64,000 nucleotides of DNA from NCBI RefSeq assembly GCF_932526225.1, contig NC_064046.1, positions 4,712,001-4,776,000 on the forward strand, read 5' to 3'. A program made the position numbers and the translations under genes. The stretch's first letter is position 1. Each line of letters begins with the position of its first letter. Positions 11,301 through 22,600 of the stretch are shown in pieces. This DNA comes from Nematostella vectensis (taxonomy: Eukaryota > Cnidaria > Anthozoa > Actiniaria > Edwardsiidae). The notes under the pieces were generated by a model that was given only the letters and a program-made list of their open reading frames with translations, ran no database searches and was not told where the DNA came from.

Positions 11301-14300
11301 TTCAATCGCTATATTTCAGCATCCCTTTCCATCGCCTGATTTGAGATGGTTGTTATGTTATGAAATTTTCTATTGAATATGGTAGATGAAGTATAAAACT
11401 TGCTAATGTATGGTTATTTCCAGCTTTTAATCGCATAATTTATCATCCGATTTTAAAAAGAAACAATAACAAAGTTATGACTGACTAGGCGTCTTTATAG
11501 AAAAATGTTGTCATTTCAGAAGGGGCAAACCATCATGTGCAAATTCACTTAACATACTAACCTCGTTTGTAATTTCTTTTAGCATTTCCATAAAATGTTG
11601 GCAGCCACTTCGATGACTACTTGCACAACTAATTTAACATCAGTTAAGAAAAATAAAACATTGCTAAATAACAAGCAATCTACGAAAACGTTTTCAAGAA
11701 ATCAGCCACTGAATCAAAGCCATCTGCCAAATGGGGCAAAATGAGAGTAATTTGTGCTGCTAAAGTAAAAAAATTAATAAAGTCGGTCATAAGTCAAATT
11801 TAATTGAAATTTTTGATCAACATCTGTTTTCAGTTGAACCGAGCGTTTTCAAAAGTATAAAGAACTTGTCAACACCAAGCACTCAACTTAATTCTCAGAC
11901 TTTTAGTCTATTAAAGATTATTTCTAATTATTATTTCTATTAAAGATTATTATTTCTAAACTTACGAACACCTTTATGTATTTCAGCAATCTGACAAAAA
12001 TAATGCTGACTGTCCCCTTTGCTCTCTGTTAGCTGGTTGACAATGCGTTTTCAGAGTTGTTTTTTTTTTTAAAATACCAATATCTACATAAACCAATCAA
12101 TGCATGGCTTTCAGATTTGTAAGACGCTGATTGGCTAATTTGGAGAAAGGCATCGTCGGCAAGGTTAAGTAGTCGTTACGCAGCTCAAGCGCATTCGTGA
12201 CAGATGTCAGAAACTCGTGACAACAGTGATGCTCCTTCTAATAGGAATATGGCTACGGTTTGCAAACTTTATCTAAGTTCTTTTAAATGCAGGATACAGT
12301 TTAAGCTTCACAGGCAGGAACATGAAAAGAGGGATGGTATCCCTGTGGATGTGGTGAAGGAGCTGGATCCCAGAAATCTTGTACCAAGGTTCCCCACCAA
12401 TTTCGTCTTCAAATTTCTTGGAAAAGTCTTCAATAATCTTGGACAAACCCTCTTTCTCTTTGTATTGTTGTATCAAAACAAAGTCAGGCAAAGAAACAAG
12501 GCTCTTCAACTGAAAAAGAAAGTAAATATATTGGCATAACATTTTATAGATTGAGGTGGAACGAACTCATCTAATATTATTCGCCATTCTTACATTGCGC
12601 TGGGAATTTGGTCAAGTTGATAAACGAACAGCATGCTGAGAGGATTTTAGGGAACGCAATTAAAAATAGTGTCGAACCGCAGGTTCCCCAAGCTAATAAT
12701 GAATTTTACGTGTTTTATTCATAGTTACTGTAAATATACGGTGCATTACAATAAAAAAAATTGGGACAAAAAATATAATAAAATACCTTCAAACTTTTCT
12801 TACATGTTTGTGGAGTTGTTATTTAAATCCTTGTGAAGTTTCAATCCATTTGGGGCAATATTGAGCGATTGAAGTTCCCACATACTAAGAGAAGATAAAG
12901 GTAGCACTCTAATGATGCCGATCGGCAAAACGGGCGGTAGAAAATCGCTTCTAGAAAACTGGAAATTTCGCCAAAATACATGCAAACAATATTATACCGA
13001 TACTTTACACTGCCACACCGAAATTATGAATACAGTTGATCAACTCTTTGCGTACCTAAAACGTCATTCTTTAACCGCCTTGCCGAATCAGGTATGCTTG
13101 ACGCGAACCCATGGTGAACCCAAGTGAACTTCAACAAAAGAAAACATGTAGCTTATAAACAAGATTAAATGCAGTGCTCGACAAATGCAGCTGAATGTTT
13201 ATTTCTCTCCCTCGAAATCGATGAAGTTCACGAGAGAATATTCGTAGTTGGTTGTTGCTTTTTGCGGGAAGGGGGATGTAGACGGGCTGTTTTGTTACGA
13301 CGGTTGAAATATCCATCCCATGGGCTCGCGTCAAGCATACCTGATTCGGCATGTTTACGACAACATGTTGAATTGCGTTTCCTAAAATCATTCCAGCATG
13401 CTGTTCATTTATCAACTCGACCCTATTACCTATGCAACGTAAGAATGGCGAATAAGCTTATAGAGTAATCCATCCCTCTGTAGTAGGTTAGTTGCACAGT
13501 GGACGGTTGGGTTGTACTACAGTGAAGTAAAGCTACCATAGTATTAAGGGCAAACAGACAAGACCTGGCTATTGGCATGCAGCTTATGATGGTCATTAGA
13601 CCATTATCCTAGGTCAGTAATTCATTACCTTGGTAATTACTGGTAATTAATGACTATTAGCATGCAATAATGATTGGAAAGCAGCAGAAAGACTTCTGCA
13701 GTTGCATGCTTTGGATTATAAGCGTTACCTTCTGGCTATTATATTTGATTGCACCTTGCCAAATGACATCGGATGGACGCTGGACATAAACTGAGATGTG
13801 GCTTGTAGTAATGACAGTTGGAGATAATGGCTGAAGCCAGGAGTCAGTTATCAACTCCCTAATATACAAACAAACAAACAAATGATAACTTTAATAATAA
13901 TGGCAATGATGATTGTAATGTTAGGAAGAAATGAACGAAACAAAATGAACGGTGTGTTCCTTGTGCCGACAAGTCCCAGGACTTTCCCCGTCTCTCTCAG
14001 TACATAGGGTACCCAACACTTCAATGATAATGATACTGATGATAATGATCACGATAAAGAGATGGTCCTACAGTATATGAGTATATAATTACTGATGATT
14101 TACCCATAACCAGAATCGTCTTGATGTGATGTGATCAGGGTCAGGTGTGCTCCATTCCAAATTTGCAATCTTTTCAAAGCTCCAAACAGCAATAGATTAT
14201 CCCTGAATTTGAAAGAAAAAAAAATGATACATGATGTATAAGCACATACTATAAGTGCTTGTTTTAGTGCCCTGGATTAAATGGGAGCATGGGGCTTTCA

Positions 14301-16384
14301 AAGCTTAGATATACTTACTATAAGCTTGAAATTAAAACAAGCCTTTTTATATGATGTGAATCAAGATGCCCTACCTTACGAATGAAACCACAATGCACAC
14401 TACAGTTAGGTTTTAGAAACTTAGGTAATCAAGATGCAAGGAAAGTAGTGATATGCGATGTTAACAATGACAGATATTAGCTAACAACCTTGTAAAGAAG
14501 CACTTGAGTGCATAATAGAACTTTCTTAGCACTGAAGAACTTGTCAATTGTGATGCAATTTTACCTCCCCCCCCCCCTCTGACTGGCGGTGAGGAATACT
14601 TTACAAATTACACGATACCCTAGATGATTATTTGTCAAGAAATCTAATGGGGTTGGAATGTGTGTGTATATTGGGGGAGAGAGGGAGGGGTGGTATGGTC
14701 AGAGGGGAAGGGCTGGGTCTAGACCCAGGGGTGTGGGTTAGAATCCATTTCCATGTTGCCTCTCACCTGGAAAGATCTGTATCCGGTTCAGCACAAATCC
14801 AATAAACATTTAACTGGGATACATCTAAAGATTGAGTGAAAACAAACTTTATTAAAATTGGCTTTGGGGATGCATAACACACTTGTTCAAGACCTCTTCA
14901 CCTTTTCCTATAAGGCTATCCGCAAGCTGATGGAGACGTGTTGCTATCTTGTTATCCTCGACATTATCATTATCATCAGCATCACCATCGCCAGAGCTAT
15001 TTGAATTAATCAAAGACTAATCAGTTAAAATCTACTGTTGTGATTACTGCTTACAGATACTAGAGATCTTGTCAGTCACTTTTGATCTAGAGCAATGCAC
15101 AGATTTATCATTTTGTGTTGGTTCCAAACAATGATAACAGCCAAAAGCTGATAGAGCGTGTTACTGCACACTATCTGAAAGCAATCTTTGAGTACTACAA
15201 TAATTACTGTTTTAAGAAATGTTTTTATACCTGTGTGTATTGGTACAAGGTTTGAGACTTTCTTTGATTTTGTGAAACAATGATGGAGCAGACAATGGAT
15301 TCCATAAACAATCTGAAGATGATTCCTAAAAGGATATTTTGCAACAATGTTAGAGACTAGACATTCCTTTAAAGAATACACCTATGTATTTAAAGAATAC
15401 ATAGGTGAATAGCTCTATTTTCTATCAACGATTAGATTACTGGCACTTTACGAAATGTTATCACCATTATCATATAAACTTTTATAATCATACCTGAAAA
15501 TTTTGTAGTTTCTTAGCAACAATAATTGAAAGGTATGTCTGTGTTGATCGGCAAAGAAGGGAGGCAACAGGGTCTAGACAAATAAGGGTAATATTACCAT
15601 GCCTGCATAAATAGTATCTAAGTGTAAAACAAGCATGCACACATGTACAGTATCTAGAGTGTAACGTTAGCATGCATGCAAGAACAGTACCTAAAGGTGA
15701 TGTTAGCATACATATAAACAGTATCTAAGTTAAAACAGTGCAAACTTATGTTTATTGATTCTTCCACTATTCCACTTATAATGCTCCTTGTGTTATTTCT
15801 TCTATAAAATAATACACTGTTGGTAAAATACCAACTGAACCTGTCTGTGTTATCTATACAACAACAACAAAAAAACAAGTTAATCTTTTTTAAACAAACC
15901 TGAATCCCTTAACTTTGGGCAATACGATTGCTTGAAAACTTCATCGTGCTGTAGAAGCCGTTCAAACAATCGCTCAACAGTTTCCTCCAGATCGTTTATG
16001 CGTGCTTGATCGGGAAGGAATCGAAGTAACAATAATATTAGACTTTAAATTACATGCCATATTTCGTTGTTTACATCAGGATAGTAAGTAATTTCTATCG
16101 TGAATCTACAACTGCCCTTCTTTAGATCAGAAAGTACAAGTTCTGGTAAAAAACAAATACTTACTCTACCAATTCTGCTAATAAAAAGTTCCATGAGTTA
16201 AAGAAATCAAACAAACAGCCTACTTTTTTACGACATTTAAGACGGGAAAACAAGTATCAGGAATTCGGCTTTGGAAGTAAGGCTAATAGTTATCAAAGTG
16301 AATATTTCCTTTATATCCGAAAATCTTACCAAATTCTCCATTAAAAGATTCTTCGTCAATTATAATGATACAGTAATTATCCAT
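2395..16384 (-). CDS. MTBP: MDM2-binding protein-like (MTBP), partner of Treslin in origin firing
   Basis: Exons in transcript order: 16384-16330, 16004-15900, optional 18-nt 15511-15494, 15325-15231, 15174-15080, 14996-14902, 14824-14767, 14202-14104, 13858-13729, 12509-12312, 11166-10887, 9934-9839, 9757-9667, 8832-8759, 8685-8619, 8471-8425, 8115-8027, 7643-7598, 5171-4944, 4382-4300, 4223-4162, 2755-2690, 2442-2395, about 735 codons so far. Recognition rests on several blocks I know from vertebrate MTBP, in the right order: an MDNY-type start, LLLFGALKRLQIW, SPEDWPER, LDMKETLKMFRPDG, ARVHQHNPRYCLDAHD, a basic KSTKETRSQRHKR run and the C-terminal DLKSSHGLNDEMKRL then VIEFEKTQ. In vertebrates MTBP binds Treslin/TICRR to load CDC45 at origins and was first found as an MDM2 partner. 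Phases agree at every junction except between 8027 (phase 0) and 7643 (needs phase 1), where an exon is probably missing. Another in-phase exon is expected between 4162 and 2755. The name is fairly secure; exact ends of small exons are not. Confidence 0.85.
3046..3400. repeat. tandem repeat, about 90-100 bp unit, nearly 4 copies
   Basis: Units start near 3,046, 3,147, 3,246 and 3,335 with GTGTTAACAAAGGC, followed by a TTCGTGTCATACCT block and a TTTATAAAAGGCTTTTGG block. It lies in an MTBP intron. Confidence 0.85.
3401..4160. other. MTBP intron, no further gene recognised
   Basis: Some phases of this stretch look transposon-like: TGTTGGGGTG near 3,508 and GGGGTGTAACA near 4,100 could be ends of an old LTR, and TTTTATAAGG occurs at about 3,730. 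No target duplication or coding capacity supports that. The missing MTBP exon expected between 4,162 and 2,755 was not found here. Confidence 0.3.
5536..5808. mobile_element. fold-back MITE in MTBP intron
   Basis: The terminal inverted repeat is ACTGT(C/T)(G/A)AATCCGTTG followed by TATCGCG. The complementarity continues inward through a TTCTATTCCGTCAGT block and an AGCCAATCAGA block, so nearly the whole element can fold into one hairpin. It has no coding capacity. Confidence 0.75.
6232..7592. repeat. 46-bp minisatellite, about 28 units, each with an ATGCAAAT octamer
   Basis: The unit contains GGTTGAGGAGTCAATGGG, then TTAATGCAAAT, then GAAGGCCGGT plus a short variable part. ATGCAAAT is present in about 27 units even where the neighbouring positions vary. 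The array occupies the MTBP intron next to exon 7643-7598 and begins 8 bases inside its splice donor. Confidence 0.95.
8909..9260. mobile_element. partial copy of a dispersed element shared with 50,809-51,300
   Basis: It starts CTGGTGCACACTAGTG, like the complete inverted-repeat element at 50,809-51,026, but lacks the mirrored right end. Downstream both loci share AAATAAACACAGAAATG and a TTTTGCCGCCAAA(A/G)GCCGGAG block. The element family is not identified. Confidence 0.6.
11280..11510. repeat. diverged copy of a dispersed repeat family
   Basis: It shares CATCC.TTCCATCG, TTCTATTGAAT.TGGTA and AACAATAACAAAG blocks, in the same order, with copies near 24,685-24,780, 25,822-26,020, 31,350-31,460, 51,540-51,680 and 55,205-55,400. 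No ends or coding capacity are defined; it may be a SINE or MITE. Confidence 0.5.
12577..13455. mobile_element. non-autonomous DNA element with long inverted ends
   Basis: The left end (TTATTCGCCATTCTTAC, then an ACGAACAGCATGCTG block, to about 12,665) is complementary to the right end at about 13,370-13,455. A GGTATGCTTGACGCG block at about 13,091 recurs inverted at about 13,325-13,340. Short frames inside are not recognisable. The element fills most of the MTBP intron between exons 13858-13729 and 12509-12312. Confidence 0.65.
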
Positions 16385-16658
16385 CGCTTTTGCCTTCCTT
16401 CGTTATCCAAAATGGAAGGTAGTTGAAATTTGGCGGGTTTTTCTAACTGTACATACCGCTGACCGGAAATAAATCGAGTACAAAATAAGCATATATAACA
16501 AAAGCATATTTTCCCCTTTTTTCACGTAACCTCAAATAATTTTTTGGTGACGATTAAGTGATCTAAAAATAAATCAAATATTAACTTCATCTTTTATCAG
16601 AAATGTGAATATTTTTATTTTCACGGGTTACCTGTGTAACCGACTCCAAAATTTCAAG
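16385..16658. promoter_or_regulatory. bidirectional promoter interval, MTBP / ACD
   Basis: The two start codons point away from each other with 274 bp between them, so both promoters must lie here or in the 5' exons. TTTGGCGGG at 16,429-16,437 matches the E2F consensus, the usual driver of S-phase genes. The ACD start itself lies in AAGATGGCCGC (16,657-16,667), a YY1-like context. No TATA box is evident. Shared use is inference. Confidence 0.65.
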
Positions 16659-19600
16659 ATGGCCGCTTACGGTTGTGCTATTTCACCTTGGATCGAAAAA
16701 GCAATTCATTGTTTATCTAAAAGAGAACCGCTACCAGATACTCCCGAAGCACGAATTATCGAGGTATGATATGTTTTGCAATATGGCTTATTTTGCGTAT
16801 AATAAGGCATAAAATGACAGAGAATTCAATCAAGCATTCTGATATTCGTTTTCTTGTTGTTTTGAATGTTTTCCCGCCTTTTTTATTCACATTATATAAA
16901 CTGTCAGCCGTTCTATTCGTTTGGCCTCGAAGCCACGGTAAGAAGGCATCAACGGCCAAACACATTGCATGAGTAAATAAATATGTCAAACTTCGACGAT
17001 TTTATTCTGAGTTTTGGAAAGAGTTGACCAGAAATATTGCAGTCAGTATCTACAAATTTGCTGAAAGATGATTAAAATTTTGTGAAATTTGCCAGATTTA
17101 TGTTCATATAAAACTCATATCTAGCTGTTTGGGAAAGCTTGAGAATAGCTTACTTTTTAACTTAATGGTGAGCAATTAGTGTTTAGCTCATGCATACAAT
17201 GCATTGCTATGCATGATAAGTGATACAGGCCTGTACCCAGGGGGGCGCATATGGTGCGAACGCACCCCCCCCCCCCCCACGACGGCCAAAGTCAATTTTT
17301 GGGTTCTCAATAGACTTGCTATTTGTAGACAAAACTATAAAGCATAGGGTAGATCACTCTGGTATGTCATCAATCCATAAGTCAGACTTTTTCGTAGCCA
17401 AATCCGACAATAAACGTCCCTTGGAGATACAGCAAAGGCCTTAAAAATCCCTATAGGTCTTTCAGGGGTGGTCAGATTTTTATTTAAAAAACTCCTCCCT
17501 AAACTCCTCCCTCCCCCTCACCAGAAAAATTAGGTCCACTTATTTGGATTTTTGTATTTTGTACCCCCCCCAAAAAAATCCTGGGTACAAACCTGTACAT
17601 GCCAAAGTGGGATTTTTGTTAAATTCTATTTTGTTCCCACCCCTTTTTTCACTGCATAACATGGACAATAAGGGGTTCCCCCACAGTTCACAAGTTTAGT
17701 AGTAAAGTGTCATGTACATTTCATTTCAATGGTGAGGTTAGAGTGTTAGTATACTGTACAAATGTATTTTTACAAGGATTGTGAACATTTTTTTTTACAT
17801 TTTTCATAATGCAAGGATAAAATAGAATTGACTTATTGTTAAATTATGAAAAGGAAAGTAAATCATGGATAATGATAATCTCTTTCATGTTTCATGATAG
17901 AAAAAAAAAAGATATGACCTACCAACCAAAGTATAAGAAAATATTTTCTCATTATATTTTAGGTTCTTCAACAGACTACTGTCTACTCTCAGAATGCTGC
18001 ACTTTTGTCAGACAACAAATTCATGATCAAAGCAATTTTCACACAAGCTGCTATAAATGACTACCAATGGTACTGTACATTTTATGATGTGTATATGTTA
18101 GATAGAATTATGATATTATAATATTATGCAACATTTAATGGACCTGGATTTGCCTGTAACATTGCCAAAGGTATGTACCCCTGTATACTGAGTCATGCAA
18201 AGTACTTAATGTACTAGTACTAAGTACTAGTACTTATTTGATCACTCAATATTTGTATGGTCACTACCATTTTTTTTTCATTTTTCCATTCACAGTGCCG
18301 AGCCAAGCCCAAGTGTCTATTTTAGTGATCTCATGAGAGGAGGCATAGTCACTATCCAGGAATATTCTATTCAACCCTGGCATGACAATATAAAGGTATA
18401 ACTTATAACTGTTCTGACCAGTTTGTCATAGCCATATAATTGGAGGGATAGTCCCTCTTCAGAAATACTTTATTCACCCCTGGCGTGGCAAGATAAAGGT
18501 ATAACCCTTTAACTGTTCTGACAAGATTGTCATAAGCCATTATAAATTTTATTAAAAATTATTCTTGCCTGGGGCCTAGTAGTACCCCTTAAGGCCTGCC
18601 AGCTGGAATGTGGGTTTTAAATTCCACTTTGTGCACTTGAGACAGACTCAGGACATACTGTATGTATATAGTGCAAGCCTCATTTTGGACAAACTTTGAT
18701 GTATATACCAGTGAAAATCCCCTGCATCTTAGAATGAAACATACAAAAACTTGTGAATGCTTCATGAAAGGACAACGTTGAGTAACCACACCAAATCGGT
18801 TATTTTTTACTAGAGATCCTATAAAAAATGGTCAAATATACAAAATATACTGTATACACCTATTTCAAATAAGGTTGCACTCGGAGAATCTGTGTATCGT
18901 AACCCGCAGTGCTTCATGGGTATCGAGTAAATAGGGAAATATGCGTACATTAAATACAAAACCAGGTTTCGAAAGCTGTAGAATTCTTGTTTACATTCTT
19001 ATGAACATTAACATTGCTTCCAGATACAAGGATTCAGCCGTTTATACGCTACTCATGAGCCACCGCTGGTTACGATACATGGGTTCTCAAGTGCAACCTT
19101 TTTTTAAATAGGTGTATACATATACTTTACATATACTGCATCTTTCTTTTCTCGGCACCTGAGCAGGTAAGGGTTTAGATCTCTCATACCCCTTGTGTGA
19201 CGGAGTCACTGTTATATTATTACTGGAACTGTCTAGAACATTGTTTACATGCAGGCTCTCACACTTGGAACATTGTAGAAATGAATACGTGCTGTTTGAA
19301 CATACTAGAATTGGACTTGTTTACTTAGGATCGTTGTTCTGTTTGCCAGATTATTCTAGAACCATGACTCAGCAGTTTATGATAACGAAATGGATGATTT
19401 AATGTTTCTATTATTAGTAACAACATTTATGATGTAATTAGGTATATTTAGAAACACCCAAGAGTATATAAAGGAGCTCGCTCGTGAATTAGAAGTTAAG
19501 TTGTGAAACAGCACGAAGGCTACGCTTATCTAGAGGGAATCTGAGACCGGATAACAGCATCGTGTAACGTCTTCGTTAAAAGAATTATAAAGTCCGTTGT

Positions 19601-22600
19601 GTACTAGATTGCGTTGGAGTGTAGTCACCCTAGTTCACTACACCTTGTCTATGTCTGGACTCTCTCCCCTGTTTTTATTGTTAAGTTTTACTGTTGCAGA
19701 TCCTTCAAATTACTGTACCTTACCTAACAGTGCACAGCATATGCTAAGTTTAATATCTTATTGTTTTTTTTCCTAGGACACATGGGAACATGCTGTTTTG
19801 GTAGAGCAATTTACCTATCTTCCAGGAACAAATAGTATAATCACCAATCAAGATGAACTTATCCGAGTTTCTAATTATTCACCCTTCAAGGCCCAACTCA
19901 AAAAACTATGGAGACATGAGAGACTTCTGAAGTTGCTTGATTTACAAAGATCTGATGGTGCTCCTGTAGAGTCTCTGTTTTCTCTTATCAAGGGGCAGCA
20001 CCAGTTTGTGTTCATAAGTGAAGAAGAACAAATGAAACTTGATCAAATTCCAGGTGAGTGAGGCAAATAAGGTGTGCCAAATCTGTGAGGTTTACATGAA
20101 ACATTACTAGTGAAGATGTCAACCTCAAATACATGTTTAGGGCAGAAACCGTCCTCTAACAAACAGGACAGCCCAGAATTATGAGAAATTCAATAACCTG
20201 CACAAAATATAATCTTGAACAGTATTCTTACTTCATTAAAATGTGTTTATTGTAATGTCTGTCACAGGCGTACAGTGAAACAATGTCATTCAACCTTTTA
20301 TTAATTTATACCCTATTGAACCCTGGATTGATTTCCTTCCCTTTTGTTTGTGTCTGTTTTTCAGAGTTCAAAGATGGCTACATCCCGCCGCCATCTTTAG
20401 ATGCCTCTTCCCCTGGCCACTCCTGGACAAGCTCAGGCTCGGTGCGACAGAACTTGCTCTCACAATTTCAACCAGAAAGCCGATTGCTTGGGAGGTGCGA
20501 CGGTACAGCTGATGATGCAGATGCTGTTGATGCGGAGCCATGTATGGAAAAACAGCATTCCAAGGACTCGGATGAAGCCCTTGCGAACATACCATTACAT
20601 GAGATTGAGCCTAGAGTAGATGGGGCAAAAGGCGTGGAAAAGACATTAGAAAAGACTGAGGAACCTGCTAAGATACCAGGAGTGACTAGTCTTTCAAAAC
20701 AGCCATCAAAGAAGCAGAACCTAGACATTGAAGGACGCCAAGCTAGTATGGATGACCAAGTGGCACCAAGATCTGAAGACGAGCAAGCAGGCAATTTTCC
20801 TTCTCTGGACAATCAAGCTGTATGCCCTAGCCAGGAGCCAAGGCAATCCATTCGTAGGCCAGAGGGTATAGCTGATTCTGTGAATATTGAGGCGATTTGC
20901 TCAGGCCAATGAGCATTGTCATCGTTGCACAGTGTACAAGAAAATAACGCTACGTCCACTGATAAAACTGTCACATCAAAAAATACAGCTGTAGAAAAGA
21001 AACGGAAAACCCTCACTACTCAGACTGATAAGAGTTGCAAATTCCTGAAAAACGCCAACGGTGAAAAATCATCATGTACAGAAAACGTGTCAGCAAACGA
21101 GGTCCTAACGACGCAGAAAGTAAAGGAAATTGCTTCAGAACAAACCGGACTATGTAAACAGAGCAACAAAGAGGACCACAGAGTAGCTGGATTAGAGGTT
21201 TTGTCAACCACGATCAATTCTCATTCGTCACTTCGAACACGTGCTTCGGGGGCTTGTCAAGCCGAAAAGCAAAGCGAGGAAAGTAGCCATGAAAGTCACG
21301 TGAGTTCGGGGAGATCTTTCGGTCAAAAGAGCAACGAGTCGATCTCTATTCTTCGTGATGTTTCCGTGGCAGAGTTAACCCAATTTTCTCCCAAAGTAAC
21401 CAGCACCGCTCGAGATTCAGAAAAAGTAGACTCGTCACCAGAGGACAATACGGCGGAAGATGGTCCTAGTATAGCTATAGTGGAGCATAGTATAGTAGAC
21501 GCAAGGCAAGCAGTGGAACGGTACGATGTAAGTGGCAGCTCCACGAATGAAATTGGACGTTTTAAAACGCCATACTCTTTACCAGGCTTATATAAACCAG
21601 CTGAAAAAAGGCGTGTCAACTTTGATCTCAATTTGATAGAGGATGCTGATTTGTCCATTGTCGAGTCGAGCCAAGGGCTTGATGAACTCTCCCAGCAGTT
21701 GCCAATTACAAGTATGGTTAATAACTTTGTTAACTGGGCAAAGGAATCCTATAAGAAGCTTGCCTCGAGCAAAGGAAGCCAAAGAGGGATAAGCTCGCAA
21801 ATTATCAACAGTGCTAATCGAGATACTGGAGGGCAGGTGAACTGTGAAAACTGTGATATGAAAGAGACTGCCCAAGGTAACGGTATAACTAATGACGACG
21901 TTGCTGCTGCTGATGAGGATGATAATGATGACAACGATGATGATGATGATGATGATGATGATGAGATTTTTTGTACAGCAAGGTCCTGTGATCATCCCTC
22001 CACTTCCTCCGTGCCGCATGTAGGCTCAAATGATGATTCAGACAATTCTTACTCAACTTCACAAACAAAACGCTCAAATAAGATTGAAAGAGTTCGTAGT
22101 CAGGATTCTCCCGAAAACAATCTATATCAAGAAGATCGAAATCGTCCAAACCCTGATGTATCTCCCTGTTTATTAAGCGACAGTTCAGTCGAAAGTCCAA
22201 ATATAAATGAACATTCCAAATTGGCCAGCAATCTGAGTACACCATCCAGGTCATCTTGCTCAAAATTAATCAGATCTCAGACTTCGTTGTCTGCCATGGA
22301 GGTGTGTAATAGCTCTGACATCGGCTCAACACCTACAATCCTATCAGTTCAACAAGATTGCTCATCTATAAGGCGTGACTGTTCTAGGTTAAAAGAAAAG
22401 GTCAATGAATTGTTAGACGCGACCAATAAGTTGCCCCCGGTATTCAGACGGAAACATTTCTTTGAAAGTGACATATCTAACGCTGAACTTGCCGATGTTA
22501 TAATAGCGGGGAAAACTCCACCAATACTCCTAAAAGACCTTGCAAAAGATAGGGAATCGGAAGTGAAGACCAAGGCATCGACTCCTATACTTGAAAAGGG

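Noticed and set aside
12204..12539. 111-codon plus-strand frame
   Set aside because: Lies opposite the MTBP exon at 12,312-12,509, which has splice sites, phase and family similarity on the minus strand.
20910..20912. Selenocysteine at the ACD TGA
   Set aside because: No selenoprotein family relation and no reason for a SECIS element; the region is low-complexity tail.
20866..20940. Possible mini-intron removing the in-frame TGA of ACD
   Set aside because: GTATAG with the better acceptor (ending 20,932) shifts the frame. The in-frame choice (ending 20,940) needs a poor AAG acceptor directly after a better one.
21588..22263. Minus-strand frames with Ile- or His-runs opposite the ACD poly-Asp region
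   Set aside because: Antisense shadows of the GAT codon run in ACD exon 5.
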